Of a DNA stretch of 64,000 nucleotides, positions 25,825 through 37,153 are shown piece after piece. Location: NCBI GenBank assembly GCA_903813345.2, contig CAIIXF020000007.1:23797564-23861563 (forward strand), given 5' to 3'. The notes under the pieces are model-generated. The model saw nothing but the letters and a program-made list of their open reading frames with translations, made no database searches and was not told where the DNA came from. Each line of letters begins with the position of its first letter. Within the stretch, counting starts at the first letter, position 1. Source of the DNA: Owenia fusiformis. Lineage: Eukaryota; Annelida; Polychaeta; Sabellida; Oweniidae. A program made the position numbers and the translations under genes.

Positions 25825-28800
25825 ATGATGACGTAACGATCACAACAATAGTGACATAAGGTGCCATCTATCAGTGCAATAGTGATTCATACCATCCACC
25901 TCTCGGGAGGAAACTATGCCGAAACGCAAATTTGATGAAGTTGAAGTCGGCTCGGGTGACATCTCTACTGATGATGTCATAAATGGTGATATCACACATA
26001 ATGATGTCACAAAGTATAAAGTTCAAAATGGTGATATCACACATAGTGAGGAGAAAAGTTGCAATAGTAGTATTTTGAATGGAAGTGTCATAAATGGCGA
26101 TATCACAAATAGTGATGTTACAAATAGTGACATCACAAATGGCAATATTGTGAATGGTGGTATATCACACAAGGAGAATGCTCAAGAAACAGATGACAGC
26201 TGTAGAAATAGTGCAATACCTGACAAGCCTAGAGAGGAAATCACTTCAACTGAAACAGGTAGGTCCTATAATCTTTAAAATATACATTAATTGTCTGGTA
26301 GCACATCTCCATAAGGGAACAGGAGTCGCGTAACCCATTGACTTCATGTTAAATGAACCTCTGAATGTAGAACACTTTCGAGGTCGAACACTTTTTGTGA
26401 TCCAAGGGGCATTCCACTTATTGTCAAGTTTTACTGTGTATTGCAGCAGATTTAGAGATTTTTGTGTTTTCATTATTTGACCCCTGATATTGATAAGAAA
26501 TTATAAAAAAATATTTTCAAACCTGTTAAAGAAGTGACAAGGCACTTTCTCATCCTGGCTACGCTAAAACAGCCCTACGCGAGGCAAGTGGCTCATCTGC
26601 CTCATCCTGGCTATGCTACAGCATGTAGTTGTTTGAGATCCACTGAGTATGTAACGCAGTCTTAGTTAGACATTAGATTATTTTTAAATTATTGAAAGGT
26701 TACTTTATTTTGGGGAGTAATGGATGATGAAAACGGATATGCAAATTTGCTATTTTTAGACTTACTGTGGTCAGGTGAAATAGGCTCATTATCATTAAGT
26801 GTGAGTTGTTTTTGATGAAAATGCATTGTAAACACAATGGTAAAAGCAATCAATGTACCATTTTTGAAGGGATCATTATGCTCACCCTTTCCAATTTCGC
26901 ATCTTTAAAAGAAAGGTTCATTGATATAATTTACTGTACTTTGCTCTGATATTCACTTTTGGTAGAAGGTGGCCATTTTGAAAAATGGCCACCATTTTAG
27001 CGTATTTTACTTTAACTCGAAAATTAGTGGAGCGATTTTGTTCATATCTGGTATGTGAATACTTTAAGCATGGCACACTGTCTAATGACACTTTTGGTAG
27101 GAGATGGCCATTTTGAAAAATGGCTGCCATTTTTCCTATATATACTTTGTTTGTAAAAATGCCAGCCATGGCTGTTCCATGGGATTTGCTACGCTTTGGC
27201 GTTGCTGTTGTGTAGTTTAATTTTGCTTCTTTAAAAGAAAACTTCATCTATCTAATGTATTAGGCTGTGACACTCAAGAGTATATGGACTTTTATAAAAA
27301 GACCATAATTGTTATTCTTAAATGTGGATTATTTCAAGAAGAATTTATATTTATTCTTTCAGAGCCTGTCAATGCCCCAAAGAAGAAGAGAGGTGTCAAG
27401 TTCAATGGGGTCACTGTGTACTACTTCCCGAGGTCCCAGGGATTTACGTGTGTGCCAAGTCAGGGTGGCTCCACCTTAGGTATGTTCTACTACTAGTCTT
27501 GATACAAGCACCTGTGTTACCCCACAACCATTCCCCTTGAAGAATATAACAGGGGAAATGTAGAAGATTGAGGGGTGAACCAGATTCTTGTTGCTTTTTG
27601 AATAATCTGAAGAAATACGCTGCTGGAACAGTGTGTAATAACATGGGCTTTCAACTAATTGAAAGCCCATGGTAATAATAATAAACCATTTCTGATGTGA
27701 TTTCTACTTTTGTCCATACTGGTAATTTTTGTCTATTGGGCTTGGCTCCTTCTTATGTTATGCCTTGCTTTTGAGATGAGTGTTGTTTCTTGTATAATTT
27801 AAATGAGCGTATAATCATGAGGGAGGGGTTAAACCATAGTAGATTTTACTTCTTTCATAACTATATTGACAGCTTCCATTGCTTGAATGAAATTGGCATA
27901 GCAGCATTAGTTTTGAAATGCTAAATAGAGCTCGGAAGGTTGAATTCATGAGACAACTACTATTATATATACTTATTCAATACTTTTATATAGAAAAGCT
28001 AGAAAATCAGATACTTCATCCATTTTCAAGAGAAAAAATGGACTTCACTAGGCTCTGCAAGACTAATCTCTGACAGTATGTCTAGCTCTTGATATTTGAT
28101 ATTATCTAATCTTTTCACTGCCTCCGATCGTATCAGATGTTATTAGATATAGATAATAAATGAAGATTCGATTTTTACCTTGAAAAAATTTGCTCACAGA
28201 AAATTTATTCCTCCTATATATGGCAGATCACATGTTTCTGTTTGTTCGTTTTTTGTCAAATTTTTTCACCGAGATATGTTATATTATAAAACACCTATAA
28301 AATTGACCCAATTGTAATCTGATTATTTTGATAAAGAAATGGATCAAATAGATACACTAACATCCTCGGCATTATTGATTTTCCTGATGAGTTTCTTTGA
28401 ATATTACTATTAGATCTCTTACAAAACCACATCTTTAATCAAGTATCCTTCAAACGATATCCATATTAACTTCTGTGAATATATCAAATAACAGGCAATT
28501 CTACGTAGGAGTCTAATGATTATTTAGATTCCAATTACATTTCCTATTCTATACGTCAAAATATTACTGAATTTTTCTTTTGTTTTTTTAGCTTTGATTA
28601 TCTGTTTCTATGCATCATTGAGATTTGTGAGGGTTAATTTATTGTGAAGGCTATTTGTGAAATGAACCTACTCTATATTGTAAAGAAAAAGTCCAATTTT
28701 CTCTGGCGAGAGAATGTGATAATAACTTATCAGTATGTTATAAAAGCCTATACTTTTCTGTGATGCCACAGTACACAACTCAAAAATCAATTAAGGTTAC

Positions 28801-31291
28801 GTTTTACCAAGATTCAATGCCATAAATGTCCAAAAGAAGATTTATCAAATGTAATATGGTGTCTGCCAGAATCCATATTGGTTTCAATATCTTAACATGA
28901 GTATGGAAGAGCTAGTGAAATATGTCAGGAATGGCATCAAAACGAGCTAAAAAATGTTCTTCCATTCAAAGCATACAAACTCAGGTTATATTTTTGCAGT
29001 CGAAAATTGAAATTATTGTCTCAATTTGTTTTTTCTTTGTGATTCCAGGGATGGGGGACAACCATGTGACTGTTGAGAATTTTTCACTGAAGGAGTATTC
29101 TCAGAGCCAACGCCAGCTCCACAAACGAATCCTACAGGAGCAGAAACTGCAGGGAAAATTACTCCACACCTCTTTACTCACGAGCAGTATCCTTGCACAG
29201 TCTGCCCTAGAGGAGGAGACCATAGCAGCAGAAGCTGAAATAGAAAGTAGTCCGGAAGAAAATAATTCCAAGGCTAAGGATACAGCTGATGATGTGAGTG
29301 AAAAGGATTCAGATGATAACATGGAACGTGATGAGGATGATTCCTGTAGCGATTCAAGTAGCGATGAATCTGATGATGATCTCAATGTCGATGATTATTA
29401 TTTTCTCACTCCAGTACCTACCCGGCAACGTCGTGTATTACTCCGTACTGCAGGCATTAAGAAAATAGACTCCTCAGAAAAGGAGGAATGTAAAGATATT
29501 AGAATATCGCGCGAGTCTTGTGGATGTGACTGTAAGGGATTTTGTGACCCAGAGACCTGTCTGTGTGCGCTATCAGGGATTAAATGTCAGGTTGATCGCT
29601 TGTCATTTCCTTGTGGATGTACTAAAGATGGCTGCGGAAATCTTAAAGGGCGTATTGAATTTAACCCTATTCGAGTAAGGACTCATTTTATACACACTCT
29701 GATGAGACTCGAGCTTGAGAAGAAACAGCGTGAGTCACAGGAAATCAGGAGGCGGAATCGGCATGTTCGTTTCCAAGACACAAGCAGTGAGGAAGAAACA
29801 CCTGAGAAAGTTAACAAATTTGAAGATGTTTCCGAGTATAATAGTAATGAAATGGGAAGCTGTAGAGACTGTCAGAATTCAGAAGTGAATAATGTGGTAA
29901 TGCGTGAAGTTACCCAGTATCAGTCCAACATGGAGGTGGAAACAAGTATCTCAAACAATGATTTCTCTGCATTGCATTATAAGCAGCAGGATGAGAGCTC
30001 CATTGCCAACCAGGCAAAAGAAGCCAATGATTCAGTACAGCGCGTCATGATGTTTAATGATAGCGATGAGGAGAAAGTGTCTGATAGCAGTGCCATCTAT
30101 GCTTTTACTGGTGAAGAGAGTTCGTATTCAGAGAGCAGTGATTGTTCTAGTGAGGGAAGTGTCTCTTACGAGGAACATAATGGGTACCATAACAACTATG
30201 AGACTTTCAATGCTGATGGCACCACCACAAGCGGTTACTGCATTCCCTCTACGACAGTTGGTTACCAATCAGCGAGATCACAACAGGAGCAGAAATACAT
30301 GGACGTCAACAACTCCACAAACTCCATGTTCAAACTGGAGCCAATATCAGAAATTCTCAACCCCATTCGCTATTCTAACTACACCACAGATGGTCAGTCA
30401 TGGTCCAATAATTCAGAGTCCTTTTATTCGTATGGTTCAAATGGAGGCATGAGCAATGGTAACTATGGTACCAGTTCAGGCACACGAGCAGATACAACTC
30501 AGTATCCTTTTCCCGCCACTGACCAAACTGTACCGTCACAAGTCCATCATGTGCAATCTAGTCACACACCTGTTCTTAGCCAATCAGCTGTAAATGGTTG
30601 CCATAGTAGCAACACAAACAGCACTTGCCTCAGTCAATCAAATATCAGTACCCAGTATAACGACACCTCCGTGACCAACCAGACCTTTACAGAATCAAAT
30701 TCCAACGGCATTACCACCACTTACACAAACCTGAATCAGGTCCAGTCTAGCACTCTCACTGGCTACAATATGTGTCCCCAGACCACCTCTTCCACACAGC
30801 CATACCACGAAACAACCCTCACATGCCTCGATAATTGCTCCAGCACAATGGGCTCCACCCCTAATAATAATGCCCCTGTAGAAGTAAATGCTAAGGAGGG
30901 CCCTGTTAAGTTAACAAGTCTCAGTAATGTCCTAGTCAGTTCAAGCAGTGATCCTTCCAAGTCAGCCAGGGACTCTAACTTCTCTCACACGTTGGATAAT
31001 CACAATTACAGTGATAGCTCATTGGAGTCTGGTTCTATAGGGTTGGGTTGTCAATCAAGTGTTGGGGGCGGAGACTTCCAGTCAGGGTGTGGCGACTACC
31101 AGGCAGAGAGTGGCCTGGGGAGCAGCCGCATGAGTGATTCTAGTTCTGACTCCGCCCATTCAGATGGTTTACCTTCTTCAAAGAGTAGTTTTGTTGACAG
31201 TTCAAGTGATAACTTCTCTCCAGCATCACCAGGGGCCCAGGATTTTGGTGAAATTATCAAAGAGTCAATTGTTGAAACTGTCTCAGCTTAA
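25825..31291 (+). CDS. CSRNP: Cysteine/serine-rich nuclear protein (CSRNP/Axud1 family)
   Basis: Coding exons are 25825-26258 (ATG at 25916), 27363-27479 and 29049-31291. They join in phase to 900 codons. CSRNPs are nuclear proteins proposed to act as transcription factors, linked to TGF-beta/Axin signalling, apoptosis and development. The N-terminus [13 protein letters not shown] matches the KRKFD start of the vertebrate proteins. Residues about 120-153 ([20 protein letters not shown], then [14 protein letters not shown]) and the next exon ([10 protein letters not shown]) form the family N-terminal domain. An acidic Ser/Asp-rich region follows, then the Cys-rich core from about 309, beginning [18 protein letters not shown] and including [12 protein letters not shown] and [17 protein letters not shown]. 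The last 500 residues are Ser/Thr/Asn/Gln-rich and unstructured. At about 900 residues it is longer than the roughly 550-600 residues of vertebrate members. The upstream ATG at 28922 is intronic and is not the start. Confidence 0.93.
25949..26182 (+). repeat. Coding repeat (NGDIT-type) in CSRNP exon
   Basis: About eight imperfect copies of AATGGTGATATCACA-like DNA encode [28 protein letters not shown] and NSDITNG. The repeat expands the region right after the KRKFD motif, where vertebrate proteins have a short acidic Ser-rich stretch. Confidence 0.75.
26935..27217 (+). repeat. Dispersed GTCC-rich element, 3' fragment
   Basis: It contains two internal units with GGCCATTTTGAAAAATGGC and GCGATTTTGTTCATATCTGG, then the family end TGGGATTTGCTACGCTTTGG and GTTGCTGTTGTGTAG. 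The GTCC-rich left end is missing. It lies in the intron between the first two coding exons of CSRNP. Confidence 0.6.
27642..27673. repeat. Short perfect palindrome, copy 1
   Basis: CATGGGCTTTCAA and TTGAAAGCCCATG are separated by CTAA. The same palindrome occurs at 45501-45536 inside LMAN1. It is in the intron between CSRNP coding exons 2 and 3. Confidence 0.75.
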
Positions 31292-31611
31292 TTGTGTAAG
31301 ATTTGTACCCTCATAAAAATCTCAGAGGTAATCTTGGTTCAGTTAATCTACATTTCATCTCCAGGTATGTTTGATTTATGTGTTGGGCAACAAGCAGGAG
31401 GTACTTGTTCATGATAAACACTGATGAATCATTTGCAATTTGTCTATTAGGATCTGTTATGAAACTATGCTTTGAATGACTTTGATATTTCAATTCATAA
31501 TTGAACTGGAGGATGTGTTTTTTGGGAGTTAACATTTATAAAGTGAGATGTTTTTATGCTGATGCAGTTTAAAATTTGATTTCTTGTCTGGTTGGTTACA
31601 ATGTATTGCAT

Positions 31612-31815
31612 GATATTTTATCATTGAACTATTGAATGAGTTGCTCAATATGTTGATCATTGATTAAATTGTTTGAGATGTTATCTTTGAATGAGTTGTT
31701 CAAGATGTTATTCATTGAGTGAACTGTTCAAGATGTTATCTTTGAATGAGCTGGTTGAGATGTTAATCATTGAATATACCAACTGAGATGGTATCTTTGA
31801 ACGAACTGCTCAAGC
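31612..31815. repeat. Tandem repeat, about 35-37 bp unit, in CSRNP 3' UTR
   Basis: About five imperfect units contain GTTCAAGATGTTATCTTTGA and ATGAGTTG. It begins about 320 bp after the stop codon. Confidence 0.7.
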
Positions 31816-34800
31816 TCTGGATTAGACACATTTCTGATCTTAGACCAAATACAGCTGAGACCTGGGGGCTCTCTCTTTTCTTTTATCTTTTCTTCATTGT
31901 CAACTGGTTCAGAAATGATGTGAAATTTATTCATTTGGAGAGAAATATTGATGGGATATGTTCATATTACGTTGCACAACAATGCATGTTACATCTAGTT
32001 GGGTTTGAAATATCCACATTGACAATCCAAGTGCATATCTAAGTGGTGGTAGATTTCTACATTACCTCTGCGGTGCTTTGTAAAACGTGTTTATGAGAAT
32101 GTATTTGTGAGAAATGAGTTCTTGCATTGTTGCAATCAACTTAAAGTGTAACTGTTCATTTACACTCAATCTTAGATGGCAAGCATGCCACAATGACACT
32201 ATTTTGAATAAGAGTTATTTATTTTTGAAGAAATCGCAATACAGCAGGAGAAAGAGAGGTGGGCAATGAGCATGCATTTATACTTGAATCTCTAAAAATC
32301 ACACATTTGTGTTTTTTAGCAATTTGTGCTATTTTTATTTAAAAGCCACGACTGAAATGTCATTAAACATATACAAAGAAGAGAATCTACAATTTTATAA
32401 AGATTTGAGAACAATAATTGTGCAAGGTGTTATTGAGTTACCACGGTAACCGAGATACCAAATGTGTTTAGTAGTTACCATGACAACCATGGAAAATCAT
32501 GTATATTGGTTCTGTGAAAATGTAGTCAATTATATACAACACAAGATATGTTCTGCATTTATATCTGAAGTCTGGTTCAATCATGACAAAATGTAGAAAT
32601 CCCATGTTATATTTAACGCCAGGGATTCTCTTGATTCTGTTCTTAATCCATAGAGTCGAGATAAGTTACCACTTTGAATGGTCATCACAGTATGTATTGT
32701 CAATTGTTTATTTATTGACATGTACAGAATTGACTTGTTTGAAAAATGAAATTAATTTGTATATATAGATTTAATTCTAATCTTATGACATATTAGTTTA
32801 ATTATGATGTTAAGAAAAATAGGCGCAAATCAGGGTAAATAGGATGGATGAACGCCATTTGAAAATTTTAAATCCATATATGTACAACTTGTGTACTGTT
32901 CAATTGTGTGGTTGCTCTATTTACATACACTCTAAAGCATAGCTTCAAAAATGTATCAGTTTGAGTAAAATTGTGTTCATTTACTAGAGGCTATGCTGAA
33001 GAATGTATTATGGTTTTAGTACAGGCAAGTTACAACAAAGATCATGAGATTTTTCATTCATTGTACAGATAATGCATCATACAAATCGGTTCAAGTTTGA
33101 ATATACGAGTGGTGCATTGTCTTTATAACTTTGACTGAATAACTATTGTAATCAGGTGTCTATAAACGATAATATAATACATGTTGTATCTTTTTTTCAT
33201 GAATTCAAAATTGCCCGAGGAAGTCATGTGGCACTATTCAATCATATCGGTGAAAAACTGTAAAAGCCTGTGTATGTGTTAGTGGAATATCTTTGACAAC
33301 AAAAAAGTGTTCCACATAGGATGTGTTCCACTTATGTTATTCAGCTATACAGATTTTACTTTTCTTCATTGATTATAAATAGTTGGGGTTTTCCCAAGCC
33401 TCTAACCATTGTGCTCATATTGACTATTTTTGAATACAAAATGTTCTCAGTCTCATTCAATTCAATTCACAAATAGACCTAGTAGAATGTTTTAGTTGAA
33501 TATTCTTGATAAATATAGTCCTGTACTTCAGTGTACATGTACTCGTATTTATTTTAACAAACTAGTACTATTGCGTATGTGTGGATGTATTTTATTTATA
33601 AAACAGCCGAATGTGACAATTTTGTGACAATACTGTTGGTTGAAATTCCCAACATTGGTATATTCTAAGTTGTTGTGTTGACTTTTTGTGAAAGTCAGGC
33701 TCTGGTAGTAGAGTCTGTGCTTTGACTTGTAATATATATTTGTAGCTCCATTATATTCAAAATAGTGTAGAAAATAGAAATAGTCCGTAGATTGGGGATC
33801 GATCATTTTCTCTCTGATGTACAATAATGAGAAGAAATAACTGCCTACATGACATGCAGAAATCTGAAGACAATGCTCGATCCCATATAAATATCATATG
33901 CTATATTGTATAATATATTTATGAAATATCATAATAGTAAATGTAAATGTGAAGTGAACTTCAACTATTTATGAACTGGTAAAAATTGTGTACAGTATAT
34001 CACAGTTCAATTAATTTTATTTCGAAGTAGTTGTAGAGTCATATTATGAATATATCTCAATGAATTATTTATTGTAAATTTATGTCCCCTTATTTGGTAG
34101 TATTATAATATGTGAATGGATAGGAGCCATGGGGTTTTAGACAATATAGCTTTAACTTATTTGTAGTAAAGGTTATTAACTTTCAAGAATTCAATGTCGA
34201 TCATATGATGAAGGGGGCAAAATTTATATAAGAAAATGAAGGCCATTTTTCCTAATAAGGGCTATTTCTAAAAGTAATCCTTGAGACCCATTTTGACAAT
34301 TTGGCTCTATTGAGGCCCAAAATCCCCCCCCCCCATATTCCCTAATGTATACAAAGTGTTAATGCCATATTCATTAAAGGAGTCCTCTGGCGAAAACATA
34401 TGATCCACATTGACTTTTAGGGAGAAATATTTATTATTATACACATTGATAAATTATACCATTTCTATAAAAGTCTTATAAGTGAACTGAACAATGAATT
34501 TTAAAGGCAATTAAAAAAGGTGCTCTTAGAATGATGTACATTTTTGCAATATCTCAAATCTCATGCAATAGTTGTACCAGATATTAGACTAAAATTCGCA
34601 AGATTTGACCCTGCCAGGGGGGTTTATCTTGGTATAAGGTCTCTCTATTTATAACATCAAGTGAATATTTAGTCTGTACAGATAGCAATATTGTCAATAA
34701 TATATCACTATAATTAATTAGAGTTATATAGTAGTACTCTGTTAAATAGAGTTAAGAAAATTACTGTGATTCATCTTTGTCAGAATTTGAACTTTTTGCT

Positions 34801-35266
34801 ACGAGGAATAAATAAGTATTTTGGAATATTTAGGCTATAAATGAAGCCAATTAATTTAGTAAATCAGAAATTTTACATTGTTTCAATTTTAAAAATGACT
34901 GATTGATTTGATTCCAGAAGAGAAAGGCTACACAATGTACACATTATTGATTCGACTTCCATTTTTAATTCTAATGTTATGAAAAGAAAAACATTATTTG
35001 TAGCTGCTACAGTTTTTATATTGATTCAGCTTGTTTTGAGTACAATGAACTTGAATAACCAGAAATAAATCTTAACATATATGTTGCAGTAAATCAATTT
35101 TCTCTGTTCAGGGGAGTAACCTTACTGTAACTCCAGAAATCGAAGGGCAATTTAAAATCTCACTTCAGTATTGGAATTATCATTTACAAAGTTACCATAG
35201 CAACCAAAGAACATCCTATCTGTGTAACATCATTAATATTTATGTCTATGTGAATGGCTTCTGTGC

Positions 35267-35272
35267 AATAAA
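35267..35272 (+). terminator. Candidate polyadenylation signal of CSRNP
   Basis: AATAAA occurs in CTGTGCAATAAAATACATGG, followed within 30 bases by GT-rich sequence (GATTTTGATGTTTTGTTTC). This is the classic hexamer plus downstream element. Earlier hexamers at 34808 and 35063 are alternatives. Confidence 0.4.
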
Positions 35273-35290
35273 ATACATGGAAACTGATTT

Positions 35291-37153
35291 TGATGTTTTG
35301 TTTCTTTAACCCCTTGAGCAAGGCTGTGTGACCATGGTGATGCAAACACTCCTTAGGAATTCAAAAACCTGTTGTTGTACCTTGTTATGTTGTCTTTACT
35401 TCTATTGCAACAATCTATAAAGAATTTACAAAGTGGCTCTTTTGCATACTTCCAACAACTCCCCAAAAATAAATTGTATCAAAGTTAACTTGTACTCTCC
35501 ATGAACTATGATTTAACCTTATTTTCTGGCAAGACCCAAGTTCAAATACTGCATCATGGGCTAAGAGGAGGGAAAACCCCATGATTCAATTGATGACATA
35601 CGATTTCCTCCTTCGCGCACCTCCTTTCCCGGAAGCACTTAACCTCCATCTTGGTTTTCAAAGTTTTTAAATTGACCTAGTTTTAAACCTATCAAGGATC
35701 GACTCGCTATACCAATCAGTGACCATGTCATCTCAATACAGATTTACATTATAAGCGTATGTCATCTTTGAACCCTGGGGTTTCTCCCCCTCTTTCATGG
35801 TCTGGTGGAAAACTCAGTGTATGCATTTCCCATGCATCTAGTATGATCTCTAAAGACAAAATGTTTACTCATGCAGAAGGTAACCTTTAATTCTTTACTT
35901 TGCTCGATGCAACAGAAGATACGAATTACAATATGAAAGGAAGTGAGCTTTGCCACTTTCGTTTATTGAAGAATCATGGTGTTACGAACATGGTACAATA
36001 TAGGTGAATTACAAACATTGGTCACAATGGCTCAATAATGTTCTCTACAATATGCTATTTGAAAAAGTCTTAATACATGAAAGAGCTCGACCGTTAAGCG
36101 AGATCATTAAGGCTTAAAGTCCCCGATAAATCGGGCTACGTATACCGCCGTGTTTACATTAGGGGATTAGGAGAGTTTATTTTTTATTTAGGTATGCAAG
36201 CTACGTATATCAATATTAGGCCTTCATTCATGTACTCGTGTGCATGTGTAATCAGCATGCCCTTCAATATTATGTAAACCAGGCTATTCAAGTACTGTAT
36301 AATGTACAGTATTTATGTGTGTACTACATACAATACAATTCCCTGGAAACAAAACACAAATACTTTTTATATGTTCAAAATGAGCCATTTGATTGATGCA
36401 AACACTAAATAGCTTCATAAATAACATCTACAAAGTATATCTAATAGTAATTTTCAATTTCAATGGTGAAACTTCCCTGGTTACGATTATATGGGAAATC
36501 ATCACGAGACGAAGATCGTTCGCCTTCCTGGCTTACCTCTGAATCGTCTACCTGGTAATCTCTTTATATAGTTTAGCGAGAGCGGTGCGCCTGCGCAGTT
36601 TTAAACGTTGGCGCACACTTTAAATATTACATTTAGCGAAATTGATCGATCCCGGCCATTAAAAACCCCAAACAAATGAGGAAAAGGTACGCGTTCGATC
36701 AAAGACATGTAAATGTTAGAATTATAAAATACACTTGCACCCTGATACAATAACGTTTAATAAAGTAAATGTTTCTCAACTTGACAAAAATAAACCATCA
36801 ATTAAAAGTAAATCAAATGTATAACGATACAAATTCTATATTGTGTTTAAAAATGTGTTGAGTGTTTATGTCGTGGCAAGAACTCAAAATGACTATACAA
36901 CCGACGCTCTATCATTCGAACCATATCACTCACTCACTAAACTAGCATCGACCAATCACCTCTTATCCCTATACAACATACTGTTCCATTTACGCAACGT
37001 ACAAAGAAATCATTTATTTGCTAATGTCGCTTTGCTCAAACACAAATAAATGTGAATTATATGTACCTCCATTGTAATTGTAAACCAAGATTTCAAAGTC
37101 AACACCTGAGATCTATTATGATTTAATATCATGATTTCCCTGTCTATTGAATG
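35291..37153. other. Intergenic, nothing recognised
   Basis: This is AT-rich sequence with a somewhat GC-richer patch at 36560-36670 containing GTGCGCCTGCGCAG. No coding exon, RNA gene or transposon end was recognised. Open frames here are short and lack splice sites or family similarity. Confidence 0.4.

Larger units (their letters stand above)
31292..35290 (+). other. Presumed CSRNP 3' UTR, AU-rich
   Basis: No supported coding frame lies in the 4 kb after the stop. It contains AU-rich element cores: TTATTTATTT at 32215, TTTATTTATT at 32707 and TTATTTATT at 34065. These fit an unstable, quickly induced mRNA. A short tandem repeat lies at 31612-31815. Possible polyadenylation signals are AATAAA at 34808, 35063 and 35267. 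The last gives the longest form, but the true end cannot be chosen from sequence. Confidence 0.5.

Noticed and set aside
28922-29048. An upstream in-frame ATG that would lengthen the large CSRNP reading frame
   Set aside because: A polypyrimidine acceptor ending CCAG precedes 29049. Conserved family sequence continues from exon 27363-27479 across that junction, so the upstream part is intron.
32437-32450. X-box-like GTTACCACGGTAAC
   Set aside because: It fits the RFX consensus but lies in the CSRNP 3' UTR, far from any promoter in the window. A chance match is likely.
36060-36130. Possible tRNA-like fold around CCCCGATAAATCGGG
   Set aside because: There is only one short stem. No acceptor stem, anticodon arm or TTCGA-type T loop could be placed.
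36560-36670. GC-richer patch that might be a promoter or CpG island
   Set aside because: No exon or gene was found next to it, and it is too short and weak to call.
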